From NCBI RefSeq assembly GCF_036350515.1, contig NZ_JAZDUE010000012.1:62001-126000 (forward strand): 64,000 bases of DNA, written 5' to 3'. This DNA comes from Gordonia prachuapensis. Lineage in GTDB: Bacteria; Actinomycetota; Actinomycetes; Mycobacteriales; Mycobacteriaceae. The translations under genes and the position numbers were made by a program. Positions 36,266-43,997 of the stretch are shown piece after piece. Under the pieces are notes generated by a model that had not been told where the DNA came from, searched no databases, and saw only the letters and a list, made by a program, of their open reading frames with translations. Positions within the stretch are counted from its first letter, which is position 1; each line of letters opens with the position of its first letter.

Positions 36266-36625
36266 TCACTGCACCGGACCCGCCCGCGCCGAGGCCCGGG
36301 CATCGCGTATCCCGAACGGACCGAGGTGCACCGGCACCGCGACAGCGACCACCACGTCGATTCCGTCGACGCGGCAGTGCTCGAGCCGCGCACCGACGCG
36401 TTGGGCGTCGGCGATCGCCCGCGCCGCGACACACGGATCGGACTCGGCCATCACATGCTGCCGGGCTGCGGCCAACGCGGCCAGGTCCGCCGCCGATTGC
36501 GCCCGATGGCGTGCCACCACGGCACCCCCGACGTACAGCACCGCCGCTGCGATCGCCGTGACCGCCGCGATGGCGAAGGCGCCGAGAACCGTTGCGAAAC
36601 CCCGGTCGTCGCACCATCGTCGCAT
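36266..36625 (-). CDS. TadE/TadG-like minor pilin-type protein (Rv3654c-like)
   Basis: 119 residues. Short cytoplasmic N-terminus, then one membrane helix (GAFAIAAVTAIAAAVLYVGG) and VARHRAQSAADLAALAAARQ, a hallmark of TadG/TadE-like Flp pilus proteins. Two cysteines in the small extracellular domain may form a disulfide. Last gene of the seven-gene pilus operon; its ATG overlaps the previous stop (ATGA). Confidence 0.85.
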   Translation of the reverse strand: MRRWCDDRGFATVLGAFAIAAVTAIAAAVLYVGGAVVARHRAQSAADLAALAAARQHVMAESDPCVAARAIADAQRVGARLEHCRVDGIDVVVAVAVPVHLGPFGIRDARASARAGPVQ

Positions 36626-37056
36626 CAGGGCGGTTCCTCGGCCTCGATGTCGTCGTCGCCCGTGACAACCCGATCCGCCTCGCTGTCCCCCGTGGCCTCA
36701 CTTTCCGGTTCTTTCGCCGCCACGGCACGTGCGGACAGTTCGATCGCGGGCAGCAGGGGAACGTCGTCCCGCACCTCCGCAACCACCTGTGAACCACTGT
36801 CTTGCAGACTGATCCGCGCGTCGTCGCCTGCGATCCGAGTGGCCACCTGCACCGCCGAGGCGTCGCCGATGGCCGCAAGCCTGGCCGCCTCCCGGGCCGC
36901 GTCGGTACAGCGAACCTGGACGGTGGTGCCCGCGACCGCACCCACTCCGATGACGACGGTGGTGACGATGGCCGCGATCGAGTAGGCGCCCTCGACGGTG
37001 ACCATTCCGTGGTCGTCGACGCAGGATCGCTTGATATCGGCAATGATTCGTCGCAT
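36625..37056 (-). CDS. TadE-like pilus protein (Rv3655c-like)
   Basis: 143 residues from ATG 37056; a GTG three codons upstream is possible. An N-terminal DDHGMVTVEGAYSIAAIV segment gives the TadE signature: a prepilin-like cleavage context with Glu at +5, followed by a hydrophobic helix. Then TDAAREAARLAAIGD, the usual TadE helix. The C-terminus is acidic. It is predicted to be a pseudopilin that aids Flp pilus assembly. Confidence 0.85.
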   Translation of the reverse strand: MRRIIADIKRSCVDDHGMVTVEGAYSIAAIVTTVVIGVGAVAGTTVQVRCTDAAREAARLAAIGDASAVQVATRIAGDDARISLQDSGSQVVAEVRDDVPLLPAIELSARAVAAKEPESEATGDSEADRVVTGDDDIEAEEPP

Positions 37057-37075
37057 ACTGCCCACGTGATCGATC

Positions 37076-37294
37076 TCAGCCCACCGACGTGTTGAGCGCT
37101 TTGCCGATGATCCCGGTGAGGCCGCTGACGATGTTGTCGCCGGTCACGACCGTGTAGAGGATCGCCCCGAACGCGGCGGCAGCTATTGTGCCGATGGCAT
37201 ATTCGGCGGTGCTCATCCCCTCGTCGTCGGTGATGAGCCTCAGAAGTTCTGCCGACGTCCGCTCGACCGGTCGGCGAAACATGGTGTACATCAT
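37076..37294 (-). CDS. Flp-type major pilin candidate, DUF4244 (Rv3656c-like)
   Basis: 72 residues from ATG 37294. Layout is that of a Flp prepilin: a basic leader of about 26 residues, then GMSTAEYAIGTIAAAAFGAI with conserved Glu-Tyr at the expected distance after the Gly cleavage point, one hydrophobic helix, and a short tail VSGLTGIIGKALNTSVG. It is the smallest and probably most abundant product of the operon. Cleavage needs a prepilin peptidase, which is not encoded in this window. Confidence 0.88.
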   Translation of the reverse strand: MMYTMFRRPVERTSAELLRLITDDEGMSTAEYAIGTIAAAAFGAILYTVVTGDNIVSGLTGIIGKALNTSVG

Positions 37295-37399
37295 GAGTTC
37301 TGACCTCCTCTGGACGCCCCCTGCGTCCTCTGGTTCTTTTGACGCATCAGCGGCCGGTTCGGATCCACCTCGGTGGAAATCGGCTGTCGCGGATGGGCG

Positions 37400-38017
37400 T
37401 CACCCACCGAGTACCGATCCGGCCAGACCCAGAACCACGGGCACGATGCCCAGGCACACGAATGCCGGGAGAAAGCACAATCCCAGCGGCGCACTGATCG
37501 CGACGCCGGCCCGTTCGGTGGCAGCGAGAGCGTCGTCGTGAGCTTGGCGACGGATGCCGTCCGCGAGCTCGGTGAGACCGCCGGCCAACGACGACCCGGC
37601 CCGCGCCGACCGGCGGGCCAACGTGGCCAAGGCGTCGAACCGCTCGACATCGATGTCCTCGCGTCGGGCGGACTCCTCGACTGCCCCTGTCGCCTCGAAT
37701 CGTCGCCACGCATAGTCGGCGTCCGCGCCGAGGGCGAGAAGATCGGCTGTCACGGTGAGCGGCCGGGCGAGTCCGGGCGGTGCCGCCTCTGCCACGAGGG
37801 CGGCGGCCGGGCCCACCGGCAGGCCGGCGCGGAGACATACCGCGAAGAGGTCGATCGCCGATGCGACCGCGAACGGATCGTCAGGCGATCGACTGGATGC
37901 GGCGGGCTGCGACGGATCGGGTACCGCACTGACCCGGTGCAGCGTCCACGCCGGCCCCGGTAGCAGCCACAACGCCACCGCGATCAACGTCGCCGCAGAC
38001 ACGGTCCAGGTGTTCAT
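37400..38017 (-). CDS. Type II/IV secretion system F-family protein, TadC-like
   Basis: 205 residues from ATG 38017, overlapping the previous stop. The T2SSF domain shows AIDLFAVCLRAGLPVGPAAA, RREDIDVERFDALATLARRS, and GLCFLPAFVCLGIVPVVLGL as the final membrane helix. It is one of the two inner-membrane platform proteins of the Tad pilus. It is followed by a 105-bp gap before the pilin gene, which might contain an internal promoter for the pilin. Confidence 0.85.
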   Translation of the reverse strand: MNTWTVSAATLIAVALWLLPGPAWTLHRVSAVPDPSQPAASSRSPDDPFAVASAIDLFAVCLRAGLPVGPAAALVAEAAPPGLARPLTVTADLLALGADADYAWRRFEATGAVEESARREDIDVERFDALATLARRSARAGSSLAGGLTELADGIRRQAHDDALAATERAGVAISAPLGLCFLPAFVCLGIVPVVLGLAGSVLGG

Positions 38018-38811
38018 CGGGTCGCCGCGCGGTCGGTGATGCGTTGCGACCAGGCCCATCCCGCTATCGACAGGACTGTTCCCAGATTCAGCAGGATACC
38101 GCCGACACCGCCGCCGAGCAGCACAGTCAGGGGGTCGGCGCCCATCATCTGACCGAGGATCACGCCGATGACGGGCAGGCCGGCGAGCACCGTGGCGGTG
38201 GCGCGCGGACCCGCGAGTCCCGCCCGCGTTCGCGCCGCGAACTGTTGGCGCGCCAACAGATCCGACCGTGCCGACTCCAGCAGCTCGATCATCGGGAGTC
38301 CGTGTCGGTCGGCCATCTGCCAGGACACCGCGATGCGGTGCCACGCGAGGTCGTGCCCGGCTCGTGCATCGACCACGACGTCACCGCCGAGTTCGGCGCG
38401 GCTCGCCATTGCCGCCAAACCGTCGGCCACGGCGTCGGAATGCCCGTCGCTGGAACGTATCTCCGCTGCAGCGGATGCGCACGCCCGCGGCGGAGTCGCG
38501 CCGACCGAGAGTTCGGCGATCATCACCGACAATGCTCGTAGCAGGTCGGCGACCTCACGGTCGTGCCGACGGGATCGCCTGGTACGACGCAGATGCCACA
38601 TCACAGCCGCCGACATCATCGACGTCGACAATGCGGCCGCCACCCCGGCGGCGACCAGCGCCGCGACCGGCACGAAACCGGCGATCAGGGTTCGGACCGG
38701 CACTATCCGGCCACGCCGGTGTGGCCCCCCGAGACGGGCCAGGCGGTTCTCCGCACGCGTCGACGGCCACCACAGCACGCCGAGTGCGACGGCGAGAAGC
38801 ACCGACGTCAC
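38014..38811 (-). CDS. Type II/IV secretion system F-family protein, TadB-like
   Basis: 265 residues from GTG 38811, four-base overlap with the ATPase stop. Two or three N-terminal helices (VLLAVALGVLWW, LIAGFVPVAALVAAGVAAAL), a cytoplasmic T2SSF helical bundle (LLRALSVMIAELSVGATPP, WQMADRHGLPMIELLESARS), and C-terminal helices including VLAGLPVIGVILGQMMGADP. It is the partner platform protein of TadC. Confidence 0.87.
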   Translation of the reverse strand: MTSVLLAVALGVLWWPSTRAENRLARLGGPHRRGRIVPVRTLIAGFVPVAALVAAGVAAALSTSMMSAAVMWHLRRTRRSRRHDREVADLLRALSVMIAELSVGATPPRACASAAAEIRSSDGHSDAVADGLAAMASRAELGGDVVVDARAGHDLAWHRIAVSWQMADRHGLPMIELLESARSDLLARQQFAARTRAGLAGPRATATVLAGLPVIGVILGQMMGADPLTVLLGGGVGGILLNLGTVLSIAGWAWSQRITDRAATR

Positions 38812-39977
38812 CGCGATCGCCTCCGGATCAGGTCGGTCAGGCCGTCGGCCTCGTCGGTGAATCCGTTGCCGCGAAACCACACCGGCCGGATTCCGACGAG
38901 TCCGTCGACGCCGCGCGCGACCATGCCGATCTCGGCCAGTCCACGCGTGCCACCGGGGGTCCGATCGACGCCGAGCACCACCTGCACCGCCGCGGCGAGC
39001 TGACTGTGCAACGCGGACCGTTCCATGCCCCCGAGAGCGGCGAGCGCCTCCATGCGCGCGGGTACCTCGGCCGTCGAGTTCGCATGCAGGGTGCCCGCGC
39101 ACCCGTCGTGCCCGGTGTTGAGCGCGGTCAGCAGGTCGATCACCTCGGCGCCGCGCACCTCACCGACGACGATCCGGTCCGGCCGCATCCGCAGGGCCTG
39201 CCGGACGAGTGCTCGTACCGGGACTTCCCCCGCGCCTTCGACGTTCGCCGTGCGCGCCACGAGCCGCACGACGTGCGGGTGCGGGGGATCCAGTTCGAGG
39301 GCGTCCTCGACGCAGAGGATTCGTTCGGTCTGGGCCATCTCCCCGATGAGCGAACCCAGCAGCGTGGTCTTTCCGGACCCGGTGCCCCCGACGATCAGGA
39401 ATGCCAGACGCGCATGCAGAATCCCGCGCAGCACATCCACGACCTCGGTGGGGATGGCGCCGAGGGACACCAGTTCGCCGAAGTCGCGGGTCGCGGTGCG
39501 AAGAATCCGCAGGGAGATGCACGTGCCGTCGGTGGCCACCGGCGGAATCACCGCATGCAGGCGCACGGTGTGCCCACGACGTCCGACGCCGCTGAGCTGC
39601 CCATCGACCCAGGGCTGGGCGTCGTCCAGACGCTTGCCCGCGTTGAGCGCGAGCCGACCCGCAAGTCGTCGCACCGCCGCCTCACCGGTGAACCGGACAT
39701 CGGTGCGCTGCAGTCCAGTTCCCCGGTCCACCCACACGTGGTCGGGCCCGACGACCAGGATGTCGGCGATGTCGGGTTCGGCCAGCAGATGCTCGAGCTT
39801 CCCCGCGCCGATCAGTTCGGTCTGTAGGAACCGCAGTGCGGCAAGAAGATCGGTGTCGCCGAGCATGCCACGGGACTCGACGCGGATCGCGTCGGCGATG
39901 ACGGCGGGAGTGGGTTCGGCGGCGTCGGCGGCGAGCCGGTCACGGACACGTTCGAGGAGCGCGTCGTCGGCGGTCAT
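38808..39977 (-). CDS. TadA-type pilus assembly ATPase (Rv3659c-like)
   Basis: 389 residues. A secretion-ATPase (VirB11/PulE) domain with Walker A GGTGSGKTT, Asp box region ERILCVEDALELD, Walker B-like MRPDRIVVGEVRGAE, and His box GCAGTLHANS. The N-terminal part contains LLAEPDIADILVVGPD, typical of TadA. It powers Flp pilus assembly as a hexamer at the membrane. Overlaps the Ssd-like gene by four bases. Confidence 0.93.
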   Translation of the reverse strand: MTADDALLERVRDRLAADAAEPTPAVIADAIRVESRGMLGDTDLLAALRFLQTELIGAGKLEHLLAEPDIADILVVGPDHVWVDRGTGLQRTDVRFTGEAAVRRLAGRLALNAGKRLDDAQPWVDGQLSGVGRRGHTVRLHAVIPPVATDGTCISLRILRTATRDFGELVSLGAIPTEVVDVLRGILHARLAFLIVGGTGSGKTTLLGSLIGEMAQTERILCVEDALELDPPHPHVVRLVARTANVEGAGEVPVRALVRQALRMRPDRIVVGEVRGAEVIDLLTALNTGHDGCAGTLHANSTAEVPARMEALAALGGMERSALHSQLAAAVQVVLGVDRTPGGTRGLAEIGMVARGVDGLVGIRPVWFRGNGFTDEADGLTDLIRRRSR

Positions 39978-41032
39978 GTGGCCGACCGTTGTGCGGGGTC
40001 GACGGCCTGATGTACGGCGCGCGCCGCTCGGGCGAGGGGGCTGCGCGGCGACAACTCCAGCGGTCCGGCATCGGTGCGCCCGGGAAGGCCGGGGTCGGGT
40101 CGATACGCAACGACCAGCGGCAGCCCGACCGCGTCCGCTATGTGCGCGGCACGGAGGCCACTGGGTGCGGGTCCGCGCACCGCGAGTCCCGCGGGGACGG
40201 CCGACGGCAGCACCCGCGTGACGACCGAGCGAACCGACGCGACCGCGGGCACCGTGGCCGTGGTGACCAGGACGACGAGATCCACGCTGTCGAGGACCGC
40301 CTCGGTCACCGATCCCGTTGCTCGGGGAAGGTCGATGACGACGGTGTCGCCGTCCGCGCGACCGGCATCGATTGTGGCGATCACGGCGTCGGCGGTGATC
40401 GGCTGGACATCGTCACGGCGCGGTGCCAACACCGACAGCCGATCATGCACCTTGGGCAGTGCGTCGTGGAGCGACTGCGCACGCATCGTCCCACCCGCGA
40501 CGGTGAGATCCTGCCAGCGCAATCCCGACCGGTCCTCGATGCCGAGGGTGAGATCGATCCCGGCGCCGAGGTCGTCGACGTCGAGCAACAACACCCGTGA
40601 CCGGTCCGCTGCGACGAGCGCGACGGCGGCGGCGAGGGTGGTCGCGCCCGCGCCGCCGTGCCCACCGACCAGCGCCACGGCGGTGGACGAGCCCACCTGG
40701 GGGACACGGAAATCGGTGAGAAACCCCACCAGATCCGATTCCTCTGCGGGCAGGGACACGACGTACTCCGCGCCCAGCGTCATCGCCGACCGCCACGTGT
40801 CCGGCGGGGGCTCGCCCGCGGTCACCATCACGATGCCCGAGCGCCGTGGCGGGGCGGTCTCACCGAGGACGGTCAGTGCGTCGCCGTCGACCGCAACCGC
40901 TGTGGCCCGCAACCATTCCCGACGACATTCGGTGGGCGAGGCGGGCACGATCCGGTAGCCGGCCGCGGCCGCGCACCGCGCCACGTCATCATGCAGCTCG
41001 GGCCCCACGAGCGAGAGGAGTTCATCGGTCAC
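39974..41032 (-). CDS. CpaE/MinD-like ATPase, septum-site-determining protein homologue (Ssd, Rv3660c-like)
   Basis: 352 residues. An N-terminal receiver-like region is followed by a P-loop domain from about residue 115: VALVGGHGGAGATTLAAAVA, a deviant Walker A lacking the usual terminal lysine as in CpaE relatives, then RVLLLDVDDLGAGIDLTLG and VVIDLPR. First gene of the pilus operon. In Caulobacter, CpaE positions the pilus machine at the pole; in M. tuberculosis the homologue Ssd has been linked to septum regulation. Either role is inference here. Confidence 0.85.
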   Translation of the reverse strand: MTDELLSLVGPELHDDVARCAAAAGYRIVPASPTECRREWLRATAVAVDGDALTVLGETAPPRRSGIVMVTAGEPPPDTWRSAMTLGAEYVVSLPAEESDLVGFLTDFRVPQVGSSTAVALVGGHGGAGATTLAAAVALVAADRSRVLLLDVDDLGAGIDLTLGIEDRSGLRWQDLTVAGGTMRAQSLHDALPKVHDRLSVLAPRRDDVQPITADAVIATIDAGRADGDTVVIDLPRATGSVTEAVLDSVDLVVLVTTATVPAVASVRSVVTRVLPSAVPAGLAVRGPAPSGLRAAHIADAVGLPLVVAYRPDPGLPGRTDAGPLELSPRSPLARAARAVHQAVDPAQRSAT

Positions 41033-41135
41033 CGGGCCATCGTGTCCGTTGGTCCCGGCCTTTCTGGGCCCGCGGCCGAAACAGTCGACGATCTGTGCAG
41101 TACTGGCGCGGTTGGGGACAACCGAGCCGAGACGT

Positions 41136-42104
41136 TCAGCCGGTGAACGGCGGCACGTACTCGCACGGGACCCGCACCGGGTGGGCGGGGTCGAGCGCGT
41201 TGAGCACCATGAACGCGGCCCGCCGCGACCCGGCGATCGCCATGTGTTCGCTGTGGTCCTGTTCGCAACCGTCCTGCACTACGATGTTGCGGACGCTCTC
41301 ACCGTCTCGCCCGTCGACCTGACCGGCCGTGTACGGCACCACGAACTCGTCGTAGCGGGTCGAGATGTTGGTGTAGTCGATGCCCGGAACATAGGGGCTT
41401 CCACCGCTCCAGATCATCCGGTTCATCGGCGATCCCGCGGCCATCTGGCCACATCCTGCGCAGATCGGCAGGTCCGCGCCACCCAGCAGTCGCTCGGTGA
41501 ACTCGGTGAACGGGGCACCCTCGAACGATCCCCGCCACAGCGGTGCGAGCGAGACGTACTTGCTGACCTTCGGTGCGCCACCGAGTTGCTTGAGGTAGTA
41601 GGTGGGCATATAGGTCCCCTGCGAATGCCCGACGAGATCGACGGTGTCTGCGCCGGTGGCGTCGAGCACCCGGTCGACGAATCGCGACAGCTGTGCCGCG
41701 CTGGCCTCCATCCGGGTCATCCCGCCGATCGCCGAGATCGGCCAGGGCGCACCGGGCAGCGCGCCATAGGTGAGCGCGAAGACGCAGTAGCCACGATTGG
41801 CGAGCATGGCGACGTAGGCGCCCCAGTTGGTCTGCTGCGACCCGCCGGTGCCGTGGACCAGGACGACGGGACGCGGATGTCGCGGCGTCGGTCGGCAGCC
41901 GAAGTCGTTGGACCCGGGCAGGGAGCCGCCGGGGTCGGCCAGCTCGGCGGGAATACCGGCGAAGAAGTTGTATGTCTCGGGCAGGGGTGCGCGCGGGGCG
42001 GCGTCGGCGTTCGGGGCGGTTGACGCCGCCAGAACACACACGATGGTGGCCACGAGAGTGGCCGCCCATCCCACTCGCGTGCGGATACGTCGTGTGAATG
42101 ACAT
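41136..42104 (-). CDS. Secreted lipase/esterase, class 2 (alpha/beta hydrolase)
   Basis: 322 residues from ATG 42104. Signal peptide: RRIRTRVGW then AATLVATIVCVLAAST and a cleavage site near NADA-AP (about residue 36). Lipase motifs are VVLVHGTGG (oxyanion) and the nucleophile elbow GHSQGT, with the catalytic His likely in DHSEHMAI. Four or more cysteines suit extracellular disulfides (CAGCGQM, CEQDH, PCEYV). It resembles actinobacterial EstA/LipA-type triacylglycerol lipases. The gene interrupts the Ssd-6C RNA-HAD neighbourhood conserved in mycobacteria. Confidence 0.9.
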   Translation of the reverse strand: MSFTRRIRTRVGWAATLVATIVCVLAASTAPNADAAPRAPLPETYNFFAGIPAELADPGGSLPGSNDFGCRPTPRHPRPVVLVHGTGGSQQTNWGAYVAMLANRGYCVFALTYGALPGAPWPISAIGGMTRMEASAAQLSRFVDRVLDATGADTVDLVGHSQGTYMPTYYLKQLGGAPKVSKYVSLAPLWRGSFEGAPFTEFTERLLGGADLPICAGCGQMAAGSPMNRMIWSGGSPYVPGIDYTNISTRYDEFVVPYTAGQVDGRDGESVRNIVVQDGCEQDHSEHMAIAGSRRAAFMVLNALDPAHPVRVPCEYVPPFTG

Positions 42105-42229
42105 GCCAGGCCTCCCCTTCGACGACTTCGTCGAACCTTCTTCGAAACCTAGCAACAGTGTGGGTCGATCGTCCCGGTTTCGGGCGCAACCCATTGCTGC
42201 GATCCAGGTGGGAAGCCAGAAAAGGCTGT

Positions 42230-42325
42230 AGACAGAGGACGACCCCGGCCAGGGGGGGAGGAGGCCGGGGTCATCGCGTTTCAGCCCCGGGGGGTCGGGC
42301 TGAAAGGCACCGGTATCAACCGGTT
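42230..42325 (-). ncRNA. 6C RNA (B11-like small RNA)
   Basis: Read on the minus strand, two strong hairpins occur in a row: TCAGCCC/GGGCTGA with a loop region holding CCCCCC, and GACCCCGGCC/GGCCGGGGTC with a loop holding CCCCCCC. Two C-rich loops of six or more cytosines define the actinobacterial 6C RNA. Location between the Ssd gene and the HAD phosphatase gene is that of M. tuberculosis B11 (6C). The second hairpin, followed by TCCTCTGTCT, can be the terminator. A strong promoter lies upstream. In mycobacteria 6C RNAs regulate mRNAs through the C-rich loops; targets here are unknown. Ends are approximate. Confidence 0.85.
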
Positions 42326-42332
42326 AAGGCCG

Positions 42333-42362
42333 ACTATACACACGGGTTTTCGACGATTGCAA
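42333..42362 (-). promoter_or_regulatory. Promoter of 6C RNA (TTGCAA-N18-TATAGT)
   Basis: On the minus strand, TTGCAA (42362-42357) and TATAGT (42338-42333) are separated by 18 bases, close to the sigma-70 consensus. The predicted start is near 42325, just before the RNA structure. Confidence 0.75.
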
Positions 42363-42478
42363 CTACAATCATCGAGGCGCGGAGATCACATTTTCATATC
42401 GCTGCCTGGGCTTTCACGCTGCATTAACGTTGCATCGACACCTATCGGTCGCTCGGTGCGGAACGCTAGTCTGACGGT

Positions 42479-43342
42479 GTGACGGACACCTCGTCGACCG
42501 GCCGCCGCCGACCGGACTCGACCGCACCATCCGCCGCAGGACGCCGAGTCGCCGCATTCTTCGACCTCGACAAGACGGTCATCGCGAAGTCCAGCGCCCT
42601 GGCGTTCACCCGGCCCTTCTTCGCCGAAGGCCTCATCAACCGACGGTCGGTGCTCAAGTCCAGCTACGCACAGTTCCTCTTCCTCGTGACCGCGGCCGAC
42701 CACGACCAGGTGGAGAACCTGCGTCGACACGTCACCGAGATGTGCCGCGGCTGGGATGTCGAGCAGGTGCGGTCGATCGTCGAGGAGACCCTGGACGACG
42801 TCGTGAACCCGCTGGTGTTCGCCGAAGCCGCCGAGCTCATCGCCGACCACCAGGCCCGAGGTCACGACGTCGTCCTGGTCTCCGCATCCGGCCGCGAGAT
42901 GGTCGAACCGATCGGTCGGATGCTCGGCGTCGACCACGTCGCCGCGAGCGCGATGGAGGTCGTCGACGGCCACTACACCGGAAATCTCGAATTTTATTGC
43001 TACGGAACCGAGAAGGCGACCGCGGTCGCCGGTCTGGCCGAGGCCTACGGCTACGACCTCGCGTCGTGCTTCGCCTACTCCGATTCGATCACCGATCTAC
43101 CCATGCTCGAGGCGGTCGGTCACCCGAATGCGGTGAACCCGGATCGGCAACTGCGCCGGCGGGCCGTCGAGGCCGGATGGCCGGTCCTCGGATTCCACCG
43201 GCCGGTGCCACTGCGCGCCCGCATCCCCACACCGTCGTCGAGGATGGCCGCCGCCTTGGCGCTGGGCGCCGGGGTGGCCGCCGTCAGCGGTGTCGGCGTG
43301 CACTCGATTCTGCAGCGCAGGCAGCGCACGCGGAGCGCCTGA
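42479..43342 (+). CDS. HAD-IB family hydrolase, SerB-like (Rv3661-like)
   Basis: 287 residues from GTG 42479. HAD motif I is FFDLDKTVI (nucleophile and acid/base aspartates), motif II VLVSASGRE, motif III Lys in GTEKATAV, motif IV YSDSITDLPML. The cap region between about 60 and 110 is of the HAD-IB (phosphoserine phosphatase-like) kind. A C-terminal hydrophobic segment (MAAALALGAGVAAVSGVG) could anchor it to the membrane. The substrate is unproven in this subgroup. The gene is flanked by two structured RNAs. Confidence 0.9.
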   Translation: MTDTSSTGRRRPDSTAPSAAGRRVAAFFDLDKTVIAKSSALAFTRPFFAEGLINRRSVLKSSYAQFLFLVTAADHDQVENLRRHVTEMCRGWDVEQVRSIVEETLDDVVNPLVFAEAAELIADHQARGHDVVLVSASGREMVEPIGRMLGVDHVAASAMEVVDGHYTGNLEFYCYGTEKATAVAGLAEAYGYDLASCFAYSDSITDLPMLEAVGHPNAVNPDRQLRRRAVEAGWPVLGFHRPVPLRARIPTPSSRMAAALALGAGVAAVSGVGVHSILQRRQRTRSA

Positions 43343-43383
43343 GGCCGCCCGACGGCTCCAACAGATGTTGGTCCGAAAGACCC

Positions 43384-43412
43384 TTGATGTGACTGCGGTC
43401 ACGGTGTACAAA
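43384..43412 (+). promoter_or_regulatory. Predicted promoter of Ms1-like RNA (TTGATG-N17-TACAAA)
   Basis: A -35-like TTGATG (43384-43389) and -10-like TACAAA (43407-43412) sit at optimal 17-bp spacing, giving a start near 43419. The spacer is almost filled by a Crp-type palindrome. Confidence 0.65.
43388..43403. promoter_or_regulatory. Predicted Crp binding site in the Ms1-like RNA promoter
   Basis: TGTGACTGCGGTCACG matches TGTGA-N6-TCACA in nine of ten defined positions, with perfect GTGA/TCAC half-sites. It overlaps the promoter spacer, where a bound Crp would be expected to block RNA polymerase. Confidence 0.6.
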
Positions 43413-43418
43413 AGGGGT

Positions 43419-43725
43419 TACGGAATCCCGGAAGGCAACGTCCGCCCCGGAAGAGAAGGAGCGGACCCCCACGCCGGGCACTTCCCAGCACGGGCGGCAA
43501 GCACCCACGCGGAGCGCGCCGCATAAGGCAAAAGCGTTGTGCGCCTGCGACATCGTAGGTCGGCACGGGCAAGCCGGTAACCACAGCGGGCCGTAGAACG
43601 GGACACGAAGGATCCCTGCTGGGCCCGGACGAATCGATCCGGTGGACGCGAACACCCTGAGTTCGCCAGACGGAACGAATCGATCCGAACAAGCCCGAAC
43701 CATTGCGCGGCACCGCAATTCGATG
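43419..43725 (+). ncRNA. Ms1-like RNA polymerase-binding small RNA (MTS2823 position)
   Basis: About 300 bases downstream of the HAD gene contain no plausible gene on either strand. They show RNA-like features: a strong promoter, a purine-rich start (GGAAGAGAAGGAGCGGA) and a repeated block CGAATCGATCCG at about 43630 and 43676. In M. tuberculosis the abundant stationary-phase RNA MTS2823, homologue of Ms1, lies exactly here, between Rv3661 and Rv3662c. Ms1 binds core RNA polymerase lacking sigma. The assignment rests on synteny, size and non-coding character; boundaries are approximate. Confidence 0.65.
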
Positions 43726-43822
43726 TTGGTTCATACCGGGGCGTACCGACCGGCACTCGTTCCCTCGCCGAGGCGATCCCACAACCCACCCAGCACGCTT
43801 GGTAACTTGCGTCCGTGCTTAC

Positions 43823-43866
43823 GCGGGCGGCAGCCTGGCCGGATCACCGGCCGGACGGCCGCCCGC
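43823..43866. terminator. GC-rich hairpin downstream of the Ms1-like RNA
   Basis: GCGGGCGGC / GCCGCCCGC arms enclose a second helix GGCCGG-ATCA-CCGGCC. There is no U-tract after it, so it may be a processing/transcription barrier rather than a classical terminator. Confidence 0.4.
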
Positions 43867-43894
43867 AGTGCGTTGTATGGCCTTCCCCAATGCG

Positions 43895-43964
43895 GTTCGT
43901 CCCCCTGAAATCAGTTCTTCCCCTTGATACTTCAGGAGGACGAACTGATTTCCAGGGGACGAAC
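43895..43964. repeat. 70-bp imperfect palindrome
   Basis: The left arm GTTCGTCCCCCTGAAATCAG continues TTCTTCCCC; the right arm is its near complement, ending CTGATTTCCAGGGGACGAAC. About 26 of 30 positions pair. It sits between the Ms1-like RNA and the 3' end of the minus-strand Rv3662c-like gene and shares only the short CTGAAATC core with the elements at 3932 and 4873. GAGTGGCC and AGCCGAGTGGCC echoes follow. Confidence 0.8.
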
Positions 43965-43997
43965 GAGCTGAGTGGCCAACAAGCCGAGTGGCCACCG

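Noticed and set aside
36133..36432. N-terminal extension of the LLM oxidoreductase by 100 residues
   Set aside because: The extension is Arg/Ser/Pro-rich, overlaps the pilus operon's last gene, and the family starts at the GTG at 36132, which has a good ribosome binding site.
43419..43725. Protein-coding genes in the Ms1 region
   Set aside because: Several open frames of 80-150 codons exist on both strands, but they overlap each other, lack ribosome binding sites and have Arg/Pro-rich shadow composition.
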